A stretch of 64,000 nucleotides of DNA from Strix aluco (taxonomy: Eukaryota > Chordata > Aves > Strigiformes > Strigidae). The notes beneath the pieces are model-generated. The model did not search any database and was not told the origin of the DNA. It worked only from the letters and a program-made list of their open reading frames with translations. The position numbers were made by a program, and so were the translations under genes. Where the stretch lies: positions 10,975,985 through 11,039,984 of the forward strand of contig NC_133940.1 of the NCBI RefSeq assembly GCF_031877795.1. Reading direction: 5' to 3'. This document shows, one piece after another, positions 1-26,200 of the stretch (position 1 is its first letter; each line of letters starts with the position of its first letter).

Positions 1-15345
<15,345 letters not shown>

Positions 15346-15473
15346 CTTCCCCGTGTGGCGCCGAGAGCCCGGATGGTGGAGCGACGAGCCCGGGTCAGAG
15401 GGGACGCAACGGCCCGCGAGGAACCACGGGACGCGGACGCGCCGTACCCTGGGAGACGGCGCGCGTCGCTCTA

Positions 15474-15540
15474 ACGCGCCTGCGCCTGCCGCCCCAACGC
15501 GCCTGCGCGTGCCGCCCCAATGCGCCTGCGCGTTAGCCCC
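15474..15540. promoter_or_regulatory. 23-bp tandem repeat of NRF1-like sites
   Basis: Three consecutive units (15474-15496, 15497-15519, 15520-about 15540) each contain GCGCCTGCGC, close to the NRF1 consensus, followed by a C-rich spacer. The units lie 130-195 bp upstream of the THOC2 start codon. NRF1 binding is inferred from the motif only. Confidence 0.65.
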
Positions 15541-15750
15541 GCCCCCCGCGGCCCCCGTTCCCGGAGCGCCGCCCCTCCGCACCGCGCCCCCCTGAGGCCG
15601 GGCGCTCTCCTCGGCCTTCTCCTCGCCCCCGCTACGGCCGGGCTGCCAGCAGGGCCCCTCAGGCCACCCCCAAGTCACGGACGAGCAACCACCGCCCGGC
15701 GGGGGCCGCGCCCCCAGTGGGGTCAGCCCGGCCTGCGCTTAAAATTCCTG

Positions 15751-16165
15751 TGGGTTGGGGGAACCTCCTCGTAACGGGAGGTGGAGCATAGAGCCGGGTG
15801 TGGTCTCGTCACCCAGCTCGCTTCACCAAATTTGTAAAAATAGTGCAAGCAAGGACTTTGTAAATATATAAAAACGTAGTTCAGGAAACACGCAAATAGG
15901 TAAAATGTGTTAGGTGTGTTTAATGCGTATGTGACACAAAACACGAGTTACATCTCAATCCACTAGAAGAACGTGGACAGTTACGAACAGTTAAAAAGTT
16001 ACTTTTCAAATCTAGAGCTCGAAATTCAGATTCACTGTTTGAAAACAGTGAGAGTTTTTTTTTTTAAAAGCCAATTCTGTAATGGGAATAAAGCTCTGCT
16101 CTTTCCCAAAACCCTGTAGTGTTATTCTCCAAAAAACTGCAAAACTGGTGATGCCCGCTAGTTGA
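15751..16165. other. Intergenic, nothing recognised
   Basis: This is AT-rich sequence between the THOC2 CpG island and the probable LTR, with a T-run near 16055. No coding signal was seen. Confidence 0.7.
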
Positions 16166-16169
16166 TGCC

Positions 16170-16739
16170 TGCAAGTTGAGGCCTGTAACAATTAGTGATC
16201 CATTTTGCCTTAAATATTAAGAAATTCTTTTACCAAACAATGTTTAACTTTGTATTTAACAAGGCCTGAGTGATTGAAATGTACAGAGAAGATATCCTAA
16301 CCTTGAGAATAGATACATCCTGGCAGAAATGCTCAAACAAGGTGAATAAGAAAGGACATCTTGGCCGGACAACAGATCTGGGAAACATCCAGGGAGAAGA
16401 AATTGTCCTCGAAAGACTCGTGACCATAAAAGGGAAAAGGGAGTAGGGGGCTAACTCCCCAAACGACCACCGACAACCACCTGAGACTCCCACACAGGCG
16501 TAGTGTAATTTTGCAACGCCATCATTATGTAAATGTAATAGATAGGCAGAAAGGTGGAGACTTCTTGGAAAATGATGAATATTCCTGTCTTTAAGGTATA
16601 TAAAGGATAAACTTTTGGTTTAGTGTATGCATGTTAGGTGGAATGATCCCCTGTGCATCCAGCACTGCAGTAAAGAATGCGTGCCTTCTAAAAACTCCAA
16701 ACTAAGTCTTAGAGGGTTGAGACTGAATTTACGGTAACA
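16170..16739 (+). mobile_element. Probable solo LTR of an avian endogenous retrovirus
   Basis: The block has LTR architecture on the plus strand. There is a TATA box (TATATAAAG, 16597-16605), an AGTAAA polyadenylation signal about 65 bases downstream (16669-16674), then a short U5-like stretch ending in GGTAACA (16733-16739), an ending I associate with avian retroviral LTRs. The 5' boundary is uncertain, with several TG starts between about 16140 and 16183. I did not find a convincing target-site duplication. No gag, pol or env coding sequence adjoins it, so it is a solo LTR if the call is right. Confidence 0.55.
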
Positions 16740-19700
16740 CATGGATTATAATTTAATGAAGCATATAAATCAGACTGAGAGAGGTATTTCTTTATCTCAC
16801 TAAAGGTTCTTTTAATCTCTTTTTTTTTTTTTCCCAATTTATCTGAGAATAAAATACAAGACTAAGACAAAGATACTCAAAGTATGGAATTGCTCTGTGG
16901 TCAGTTAAGGTCCATAATGTATTGGCTACAAGTCCTTCCACAAAAAAGCAGGCAGGAAAACTCAGTGAGGCTACACCTATATGTGAAGTCGGTAAACTAA
17001 TTTTTTTTGTTTGTTTTAATACAGACTACTCAATAAATTTTAGCAACAGTTTTGTTCCATTTCAAATGAAAGAGGGAATACAGTAAATATGAATATTTGT
17101 CTACATCCGGTTTGTCTTGACAAAGATATTGCTTGAAAGATTCTTCAAAGTTTAATTACTTTCTGTAGCTCAAGTATCACCATTGTACAATTCTATCTGC
17201 AATCAAAAGTACTTTGAAGTAATATAATTAGTTTTAATGCTGTTGGGTCACCAAAGGCTTTGTGTTGGCTTTACAGTACGACTGTACTCTTTGGCTTTCA
17301 CTCACTGATTCAAAACTTTATTCAAACTGAACTTTAAGTAATTAAACTCAACAGAAAACAAAGAACTAGCTTGCTTAGAAAATAAATGTTTTATGAGCAT
17401 TACTGCCCTTATTGCTGATGCTTTTCTGTTATGTTTTCTTACCTTCTAGGTTTTCTAGGTATTGGTGATAGAGCTTTTTGTGTTTGTTTTACCAAACTTT
17501 TCCATTTAGACATCAAAACCTGTAAGTGGGTCACTATAAAAACATCTTGCAACCTCTAAAAAACAATCTGCTTCATTTGGAAAAATATCAAAACCTCAAC
17601 AGAGCAATGGCCTTTGTGAAAATCATTGCTAATGAATGTATTAATAATGTGGCATGACAAGGATTTGTAAGATTAAATATTCACGTTCACATTGCAGTGT
17701 TAAGGTACAGACCTCTTATTGTGTCACATTATGCCAAAGATCCTTAAATAAATGATCTTGCTTTGGACTGATGTGAAATGAGTTTAGATTGATGTGAATT
17801 TCATTACTGCAATAGAGCTATTTCTCAGATAGTGAAATGTACTGTTATCATCTTGGCATTTTTAGGCAACCAAATTCTGTCTGGCTTGCACAAATATTGC
17901 CTGTAATACTCAAGCCTTTTACATTTGTTTTTTTTTTCTCTTAAGGAAATAAAGAATACAAATGAAAAAAGAAAAATAGTATGTGCATACATTACAGAAG
18001 AGACAAAGAGATTTAGACAATTTATTTGACGTGTGTTTTAAAATTTCCGTCAGCTGTGATTAAAGTGATTTTTTTCCATGGCACATTTCTTGAGGCCATC
18101 TCTGTTCACGTTAAAGAACATCTCTGAAATACTTTTGTAGTATTTCCCCGAAAAATGGTCTGCATTTTCAGTACAGTTTTCTTGTTTAGAAATTACTCCA
18201 TTTCTTGGTTTTACTCTATACAGATACCCTGAAGATTTCAAATTGAGAGAAATGCCAAGCTCCTGAGAAATTGGCCCACACATTACCAGTGAGGGACTGG
18301 AAATGTTATTCTCATGAAGGAGTGAGGGCCATAGTAACCTCACCAGATACCAGAGGTATGGAAACAAGTCTAAGAATACAATTACTTTCAAGAGCCACTG
18401 TAAAAAAAAAAAAAAAAAAATTTTTGCAGAATGACAAGTGTAAGTATTAGAACTGCAGGACTTAAGTTAGATTGTAAACTAAGTAGATGAATTAGTGTAA
18501 AGTTAATCATGGGCATTATCACATCTTTGCAGTATGAAATTACAAAAGGTTTATAGCACTGCAGTCAAATTGTTTTCTTCAAGAGAAATATTAACAAAAA
18601 CCTATCCGTAGTAGTATCTTTTCTGATAGTTTTTCATTAGTCTCAATGTATTTCAAAAGTCTCCGACCTTTTGAACTATTTATCATTTAGTTCAGGGAAA
18701 TCTTTTATAGGCTCAGCATCACCATTAGGCTGCATGAGTAAATGTTATGGTTTAGGTTGTGGGCCATTCTTTTTTGAATGAAGAGCAAGTAGTATGAGGA
18801 CTTGCATCCTGATTACTGAATGATTATTTTTGATTACTGAATATTCATTATGATTTCTTCCTAATCGACCAAAGGGAGTTTGTTAGTATTTCAGTACTTA
18901 CAGGGATGGAAGTTACTATATGTGCTTAAAATAACTAGAAGGTTTGAATCAAATTGGTGTCTTAGTATGTGCTGGACAACATAAAGTGAGAAACAATCCT
19001 TATCCAAAAGGGCTTCAATGCAAGCAATCTGGCACACTGTATAATTAGACTGCTTATCCTGAAATTGTCCCAAACTATCTGTCTCAAGTCTTCTGAGACA
19101 CATGATTTGAGAAAAGTTGCTACTAATCATAGGCACAATGAGAAAGCCAACAAAGTTTGAGAACGTTACTCCAAGTAGCTGACTTTTCTTGAGGATAGCA
19201 GGATGCAGGTCCCCTACATCAAGCCAAGTGTCTTCGCTACATTACAATTTGTTGAATCAATCATGAGGGCACCTGGGTTTCTAAAATGAAGAAAAAGGTT
19301 AATGGAATATTTTAATGTTGCACAACAACGATCTTAATCTTGAAAAGAATTAGATGATTTTGCCTACAACTACGAAAGAAAATAGCCTGAGGTTTCTGGC
19401 TGATTTGGAAAATTCCAGTCCAGATACATTAGATTTATAATAGCTAGTGAGAACACAATCCAAAGAAAAAAAAAGGCCAGTCCCTGGCAAACTTATTAAT
19501 AAGTAGCACTGCCTGCTTTGCTTTACTATCCCTATGATTTATGAGCAAAGACTAAGGAACAATTATAATACAGCCCGAGATGTACCGAGAAGTATCATTG
19601 GTAGGAATCTCATGTCTCCTGAGAGTACTTGGAAAATCAGTGTCTGGTAGGGGATTTCTCAGTTCCCTTATGCAGCCGGTTAAGAGAAGTCTATAAATTT

Positions 19701-19800
19701 CGGAATAAATAACTGCACTGTCATGCGGTATTTCAGCCAAGGTGGTTCTGAAGAACCACACCTTATGTAGGTCAAACTTGTAACTTTATTGGTATCGATC
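16740..19800. other. Intergenic between THOC2 and XIAP promoters
   Basis: This is AT-rich sequence with an A-run of 18 at 18403-18420. A minus-strand open frame of 113 codons (18391-18050) is unrecognised. I see no other element. Confidence 0.7.
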
Positions 19801-19961
19801 TTGTCAGCCGGCCAGCGACAGCCCCCGTGAGAGTCCCAGGGCCCCGCAGGTGGTGCCCCGCCGTGGGGGAGCTCCGCTCCCGGCACTGCCCTGCGTTTGA
19901 CAGAGCTGGGTCCTACCGAGCCGTCACTGCGGGGCCGAGCGCTGAGGGCAGGGGGGCGCTG

Positions 19962-19973
19962 GCATGCGCATGC
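19962..19973. promoter_or_regulatory. NRF1-like palindrome
   Basis: GCATGCGCATGC matches the palindromic NRF1 consensus and lies about 0.4 kb upstream of the presumed XIAP first exon. Function is inferred from the motif. Confidence 0.6.
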
Positions 19974-20305
19974 TCCACCCCAGACACCGTCTGGGAACGG
20001 GGCTGTGAAATGATGCTCGAGCTGCTGAGGGCGGAGAGGCAGCCACCGGCCTGGCCAGGCCCGCCGCGGCGCGGGGGAAGCTGAGGCGCGGAGGGGACGG
20101 GCAAGCGGAAGGAGCTGAGGCGCGGCGGGGAGGTGGCGGGCGCGGAGGCGGGCCGGCGGGGTGGGGCGGGCCGGGCCGCCGGTGGGGCGGGGGGGGCGGT
20201 GAGGCGCGGGCCGGCGGCGGGCGCGGCCGCTCTGCGCTTCCAGGCTGCTGCCGCTACGTGCCGCCATCCGCCGGCGGGAGCCGGGCTGCCACGGCCCCCC
20301 CAGCC

Positions 20306-20322
20306 CGCCAGGGGGCGCTGCT
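20306..20322 (+). promoter_or_regulatory. CTCF-like site at XIAP promoter
   Basis: CGCCAGGGGGCGCTGCT closely fits the CTCF core consensus in plus orientation, within the XIAP CpG island. Occupancy is unproven. Confidence 0.6.
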
Positions 20323-20447
20323 CCCTTCTCGCCTCCGAGGCGCGCAGAGGGGCCGGAGAGGCTGCCGGGAGCCGCCATTTTCTCGGTGCGCGCTGGCTGC
20401 TGAGCGGCTCTGGCAGCCGGTGCCGGCGGGGAGGGGGACACGGCGCG
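20320..20447 (+). other. XIAP: XIAP noncoding first exon (5' end approximate)
   Basis: A good donor, GTGAGT, starts at 20448 within the CpG island. The exon end at 20447 rests on this donor. The transcription start is unknown, and the YY1-like motif at 20371-20385 suggests it is close by. No XIAP coding sequence is present here, so this is 5' UTR. Confidence 0.5.
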
Positions 20448-22569
20448 GTGAGTTGTCAGGCGGGCACGGTTGTGGCTGTCGGTGTTCTGGGGCAGTGGGC
20501 GGGCCGGGCTCTCCGGCTGCTCGCTCTGGCGGCTCTCGCTGCTCCGGGCAGCTCGGCGGAGCTCCCCGAGCGGGGCGGGGGGCTCGGTTCACCCCTCCCG
20601 GCGCTGCCCGGGGCCCTCCCGCAGATGATGCTGGCGGTCCCGAGGGCTGGCGGGGACGCCGCTGCCCCCGGCCTCTGCCGGGCGGCGGCGGGGAGTGTCG
20701 CCAGCCGGGGGAGGCGTTGCCATGGCAACGGGGCGCGCCGCCGGGCCGGGCTGGGCCGGGCCTGCCCCTCCGGCTCAGCCTGGCCCTGTCCCGGAGCCGC
20801 AGCCCCTCCGGGCGGGTCTGCGATCCGCGCCCCGGCTGCCGGCTTGGAGGTCCACAAGCGACTTTCCTCTGAATAGAATGTTTAGTGTTCTGTTCTGCTT
20901 ATATAAGGAAAAATTTGACATGCTAGTCTGCGTTTTTGGGGCCGTCTTTGGTTCTTCTGACATCTTTGAGTATTGTCTCCTATTGCCCACTCTTTCTTTT
21001 TTTTCCTTTTTTTAATAGACCCATCACCTTCTAGAACGCCCTTTCTGCTTCTTGTTAATAAAAAATCCCGTTTTGTTTACGTTTTCTACGGGAAGAATTC
21101 AGTATTTACAAAGAATTCTGCAGGAAGAAGTTCACTCACATATTTTTTTCAGCTGTAATTCAAACCAGTTCAATTCAAACCAGTTCAAGCAGTTCTCTTT
21201 TGCACAATGGCTATGTGTTAACCCTGATATATTTAACAGTGTATTTCTGCTTCTGCGCTACTGTCTCTGATGCTCCTGTCTTCCTGATAGAAGCCCTATA
21301 AATGGATGCAAGAACTATTTTTAGTCTTGGTAATTTCTGTCAGTTTTAACTGTTATTAATCTGCATCTGCTAAAAATACAAATTTGTTCTTGTAACTGTT
21401 TTAAGGTATTTTTCCAGAACTTCTTTCATTATCCCTTCATTGCTACAATCTTACATTGTGATTTTAGTACTTCATATAGCTAAGTGGGAAGATTTTTGTT
21501 TCTTAAATAATTAGAAGCTACAAGATCTTATGGTAGACCAATTTGGAAGGAAAAGGAACCAAGTGGGGGGAAGAAAAAAAAAAAAAACATTTTTGTCATA
21601 CTTCTTTTTAATCTAATACCTTAACAAAGAGTAGCAGGATACACATTAATGTACTCTATTGTGAAATCACCACATAACAGAGAAGACAATGAAGTATTCT
21701 AAGAAGGCAAATTTTCATTTGATGGATTTGTTGATTAGACTTTTATTTGGATATTTTTCATTTTCTTTAGTGCTTCATTTTGCTACCTACTCAATTGTTT
21801 TATGGTTTTATTTGAGGCCCTTTAAAGAACCCCCAACTACTTTTTTCTGTAGAAAATTTGGCACCTACAGCACTGGCCAAAAAGGGCAAAGGAACAAGTT
21901 AATGATTGTTCTGTACCTCCTCTGACCTTGCCCTTTGTAACCAGCAGCAAAAGTGAAAGAATTCTGTTGAGGGTTGTTTGGTTGTGGGTTTTTTTTGACT
22001 GCTCCCACTGATACGAGGCAGACTTGCATTTGTTATCAGAACAGTAAGGAAATGTGTGTTCATATCTCGGTTTCTGAAGTATGGATTTCATTTCAGGCCT
22101 CTGTATACCTGTGATAGTGCTTCTATGTCTGTTGCTATCCTCCTGGGGTGGGTGAGGCACCTGCAGGGAGCTGAAGAGTTTCAGAAAATCCAGTTTACAA
22201 TCAGATGTAGAATTTCCTAGGAGAGGGAAGAGAATGCTGGATCACTGAATCTTATTCTGTCTGCTTCTCCTTTTTGCTGCCCTCTAACTTTTAATTCAAG
22301 GATTGTATTTTGCCCTCTTTGGATCTTCTGGAGTCTCCCCAATCTTGTATCCCATGATAGTTTTAGTAAAACATCTGAATTTCAGACATTCCCTGACCTC
22401 AGACTCTTTCAACTTTAGAATATGTTTTCATTTGGATTTGTTGGCCAAGGAGTAGAATTTTAATATGTTGGGGGTTTTTTAATCATAGTTTTGGAGTTGT
22501 GCCTTAGTAAACTATGCTGAAGGTTATGTGAAAAGGAAGATGTTTAACCTTTGTTTTTTCTACCAACAG

Positions 22570-22686
22570 GAATGTAAATATTGGAATTTGTTCTAAAGAT
22601 TGGTGGAAAATCGAGATGAAACCAGTATCTCCTCTGATTAATCTGTTACAAAACTTGGTCTGATTGGATACTAAGTTCTTAGGGAA
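22570..22686 (+). other. Possible alternative noncoding XIAP leader exon
   Basis: A strong acceptor (a T-rich tract followed by CCAACAG) precedes 22570, and a strong GTAAGTAT donor follows the TATT a little over 100 bases downstream, giving an exon-sized interval. It has no conserved open frame. It could be an alternative 5' UTR exon or a chance pseudo-exon, and only splice-site strength supports it. Confidence 0.3.
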
Positions 22687-23189
22687 AAACTATTGTAAGT
22701 ATCCTTTACATTTTTTTGTTTCAGGACTTAACAGTGTACAGGCCTTTGCTGCTTTTTATTTGCCATAGCATGTGGTCTGTCTTGTGGTTCTAATCCAAAA
22801 TATTCTGAATATGATGACTGAAAGTCAGGCTCCAGAAATAGCAAGATTTTTGTACATGAAAAAAAGTAGCTGTGCGTGAAGGTTGAAAGTATGTTAAGAC
22901 TGAAGAAGGCATGCTGCAAAGCTTGAACTGAATGTCACTCCTATCGTATAAAATGTAAAATGAAGCCACACATACCTTGCAGTTCGTTGTCCTTCCCCTT
23001 CTATGTTTCAGAGAGTTTCTTATTAAATAGAAAGGCAAGCAGAGTGTTTTCAACAGGTGCAACTTTGGTATTTCACTTTTGGTACAATATTATAACTAGA
23101 ATTAATCCCCAAGTCATCCCAATTTCCTGACAAACTTAAAATATAGAGGGTAATTCAAGAGCAATTTCCAAGTTTACAAGACAATGAGT

Positions 23190-23230
23190 TGTGTGTGTGT
23201 GTGTGTGTGTATGTACATATGTGTGTGTAT
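23190..23230. repeat. GT microsatellite
   Basis: Ten GT units are followed, after a short interruption, by a further GTGTGTGT run. It lies in XIAP intron 1. Confidence 0.9.
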
Positions 23231-26200
23231 TAAAATATATATACAAATTCACCTCACTCTTTGATGGCAAAACATTCATGCTAGTGATACCAGAAAGTAT
23301 TACAATGCTGCTTCTGCATCAGGCTGCAGTTAAATGAATGTGAATAATAAACTCCTGACCACACCAGTGCCACTTAGTATTAACTGGGTGGAACTGAACA
23401 CCCTCACCAGTGGGCAAGGCAGGAAATGATGGGTTCTCTGTACTTGTGTGGTTTTACAATTTTTCTTTAGAATCCAGAAGACTCAGCAGTTTTGCTGTGG
23501 CATTAATCATGTTGCTGTAGCTGAAGCTTCGTATCATTATGTTTGCTTGAAAAAAGACACTTTCTTTTCACATCTTTGTCTTCAATTATAATTGTAAAAG
23601 GATGTAACACTAAAAGCTGGAGCACAGCTCCAGGAAAGGAGATACATCCAAGGGCACTGCAGGTTTTGCTAGGCATTTTTTACTATTGGCTATTCTACTT
23701 AATACATTCCCATTGACCAGGTAATTTTTTGCTTCTTAGCCAAAAGAGCAATAACTCAGATTTCACCACATTTCTATAGTGGTACACTTTATAATCACAG
23801 ATTTAAACTTTTAATTTATTTATTTATTAACTCATCTGCTTCATAGTTGACAAAAGTAGCTTGCTATTTTTACTTTTACAGGGGTAAGAACTGCATAGCT
23901 TGCATAGCCCCCAAAACGTATTGGTAGATTTTCATGGATGGAAGTACACTTCAATTTACAAAATAGAACTTCCAAGCTGTTTTCTATTAAAGGGAAAAGT
24001 TCTAGAAGTTTAGTCTCAACTTCTTGAGGAAGAACTTGAAGCTGAATCAAATTCCTGTTAATAATACAGCAGTTAATGAATTGAATGTTCTAAAGTTAAA
24101 ACGTGAAAATAATGTAGAAAGTAGATTTTTATACTGCTTGAATTGTAAGTCTAAAATGTAAGTGTACAATATAAAAATGAATCTTTTGAAAAAATTGATT
24201 CCCCCCACATATATCGTAGTGTTGTAGTACTGAACTGGAAGTGTATTTTCACAGTGAGTTGTGTAAGAAACCTTTTATAAGAAGGGGAACAGAATAATTA
24301 AGCAAATGAAGATATTGGTAGGGGATGTCGAAACAGGATGGAAAAACTAATAATCTGATTTTTCAAAAGTGCGGGGGGGGGGGGGAAGTCAGAAATGTAA
24401 AAAATTATTCTTTCCCTATGATTTGCCTGAAAACACACTTCCAGAATCTCAATAAGATTAAATGATACAATTCAAGCAACCTTGTAATTAAAAATTGATA
24501 GCTAAACCATACACAGATTTCTGTACGATTTACACAAGTACAGTGCCTTTCTTGAAAAATATTTCATTATATTCCTGCTTATGCCATGAATAAAACATTC
24601 ATCTTACTGGAACTGCCAGAGAAACTTGAGACTGTCAGGTTTGCTCCTTCCTTTTTAATTGGTTTGGTTTGCTTTGGTGGGGGATTATTTGAAGTCTTGT
24701 GCTCTTGGTGTTGACTCTCCTGATCTCTACTTTTACCTTTTATCTTTCCATCTCTTTCTCAGTATGCTTGAGGTTTGGTAGATTTTTTTCTGTGTCAGTT
24801 TGGTGGTTTTTTGGTGGTTTTGGGGGGGGTTTTTTGGGTTGGTCTGTCCTTCTCCCCCTTATTTTTAGGTATGGTCATCTGTAGGCAACTCATTTAAGGG
24901 GCAGCAGCTGTCAGAAATAAACCTTTGCTTTAGATAGGCTTTCCTGTGTCCAGATTAAAAATGCCAACATCTCTTTCAACTGTGCTTTGTACTAAACATT
25001 TAGCAAAGTGTGGTAGATCTAAAATGGCTTTCTCCAGACCTTTAGTCCTTTCTCTTCCTTGGGCACTTCAGATAACACTGATTTATACATTTATTAATGG
25101 CTCTAATTGATTATGTTTTATGTTTGACTTTTGACATCTCTGTAGGACCATTTACTTAGGCTACAACATGCAAGTTTTTTCTATAGCAGCTGGTATTTAC
25201 TCTTTCCTTCTCATACATACAGCTAAAGTCCTTTTGAAGACATTTGTCTTGCAAGTTCACCAAAAAAAATTCTTTCTTTCTCTGCCCTTGGCAGATGCAA
25301 ATTTGTCCCACTTTTATCTACTGAGAGCACTGTCATGAATCCATTCTTGTTTATTGGTCTATTCCATACCCATATGACTTCTTCATGAAGAAGAATACAA
25401 TATGAAAATCATTCTCAAAATGCTGTGTTTCTTTTGGCCTGGTTATGTTTATTTCTAAAATGGAGAGACTGTAAAAGTCTTTGTGACTAGAGTCAAGAAT
25501 TAGGAGGATCTAATAGCCTACTATAACCTTGAGTAGCTGACTGACTTCCTATGATGATAAACCCTGATGGGTAGCTAAGTAGGACCTGTTTGAAAAGCAG
25601 ACAAATGAAGCTGAGCTGATGGATTTATGTAAGCTTTGGCATTGAATCAAAAGGCATTGTACAGATACATACCCTCTTTATAAAAGAAAGTTAAAAAAAA
25701 CCCTAAGCAGATTTTTTTTTTTAATGGCTATTGATAATTAGATGTAAATATACTAAGTTTTGTAAGCACTGTTTAAATAAATCCTACGTTTCTTGTGGTT
25801 TTAGTGTTTATAAGTACCCTTCTAGTTAGCACATGCACCTTCCTTGATCTAATTGCAGCTGAGCAGGCACGAAGTGAAATTCAGTGAAGTGACATATGCA
25901 TAATCTGGGTGTCAGCTGGTACAGTATGTTCTGTTTGATATTTACTTGGTGCACTACTATCACATTTCAAAATTCAGTCAACAATAAACACTGACATTGC
26001 TCTCATAGTCAGCATGTCAAGTAGTAGAAGCTCCATGTTTATGTACCCTTTGGTCAGGAACACGAGGCTGTGCAAGTAGGTTTCTGACTTGGAGGTTACT
26101 GCCATTCTTGTCATGCGGAAGAATTAAAAATAACTCCTTATAATGCCAATCTGTTTTAGGATTAACGATGGAAATAGTCATGCCTAATAAAATATACTTG

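Larger units (their letters stand above)
19800..20870 (+). promoter_or_regulatory. XIAP: CpG-island promoter of XIAP
   Basis: This is a sharply bounded GC- and CpG-rich block without a TATA box. It contains a palindromic NRF1-like GCATGCGCATGC (19962-19973), two CTCF-like cores (19946-19962 and 20306-20322) and a YY1-like motif on the minus strand (20371-20385). It precedes the XIAP coding exons by 11 kb on the same strand, as expected for the noncoding first exon of this gene. Open frames across it on both strands are GC-composition artefacts. Confidence 0.8.

Noticed and set aside
19680-20876. Open frames of 200-253 codons in the XIAP CpG island
   Set aside because: Same composition effect: frames are open on both strands, Ala/Arg/Pro/Gly-rich, with no recognisable protein.
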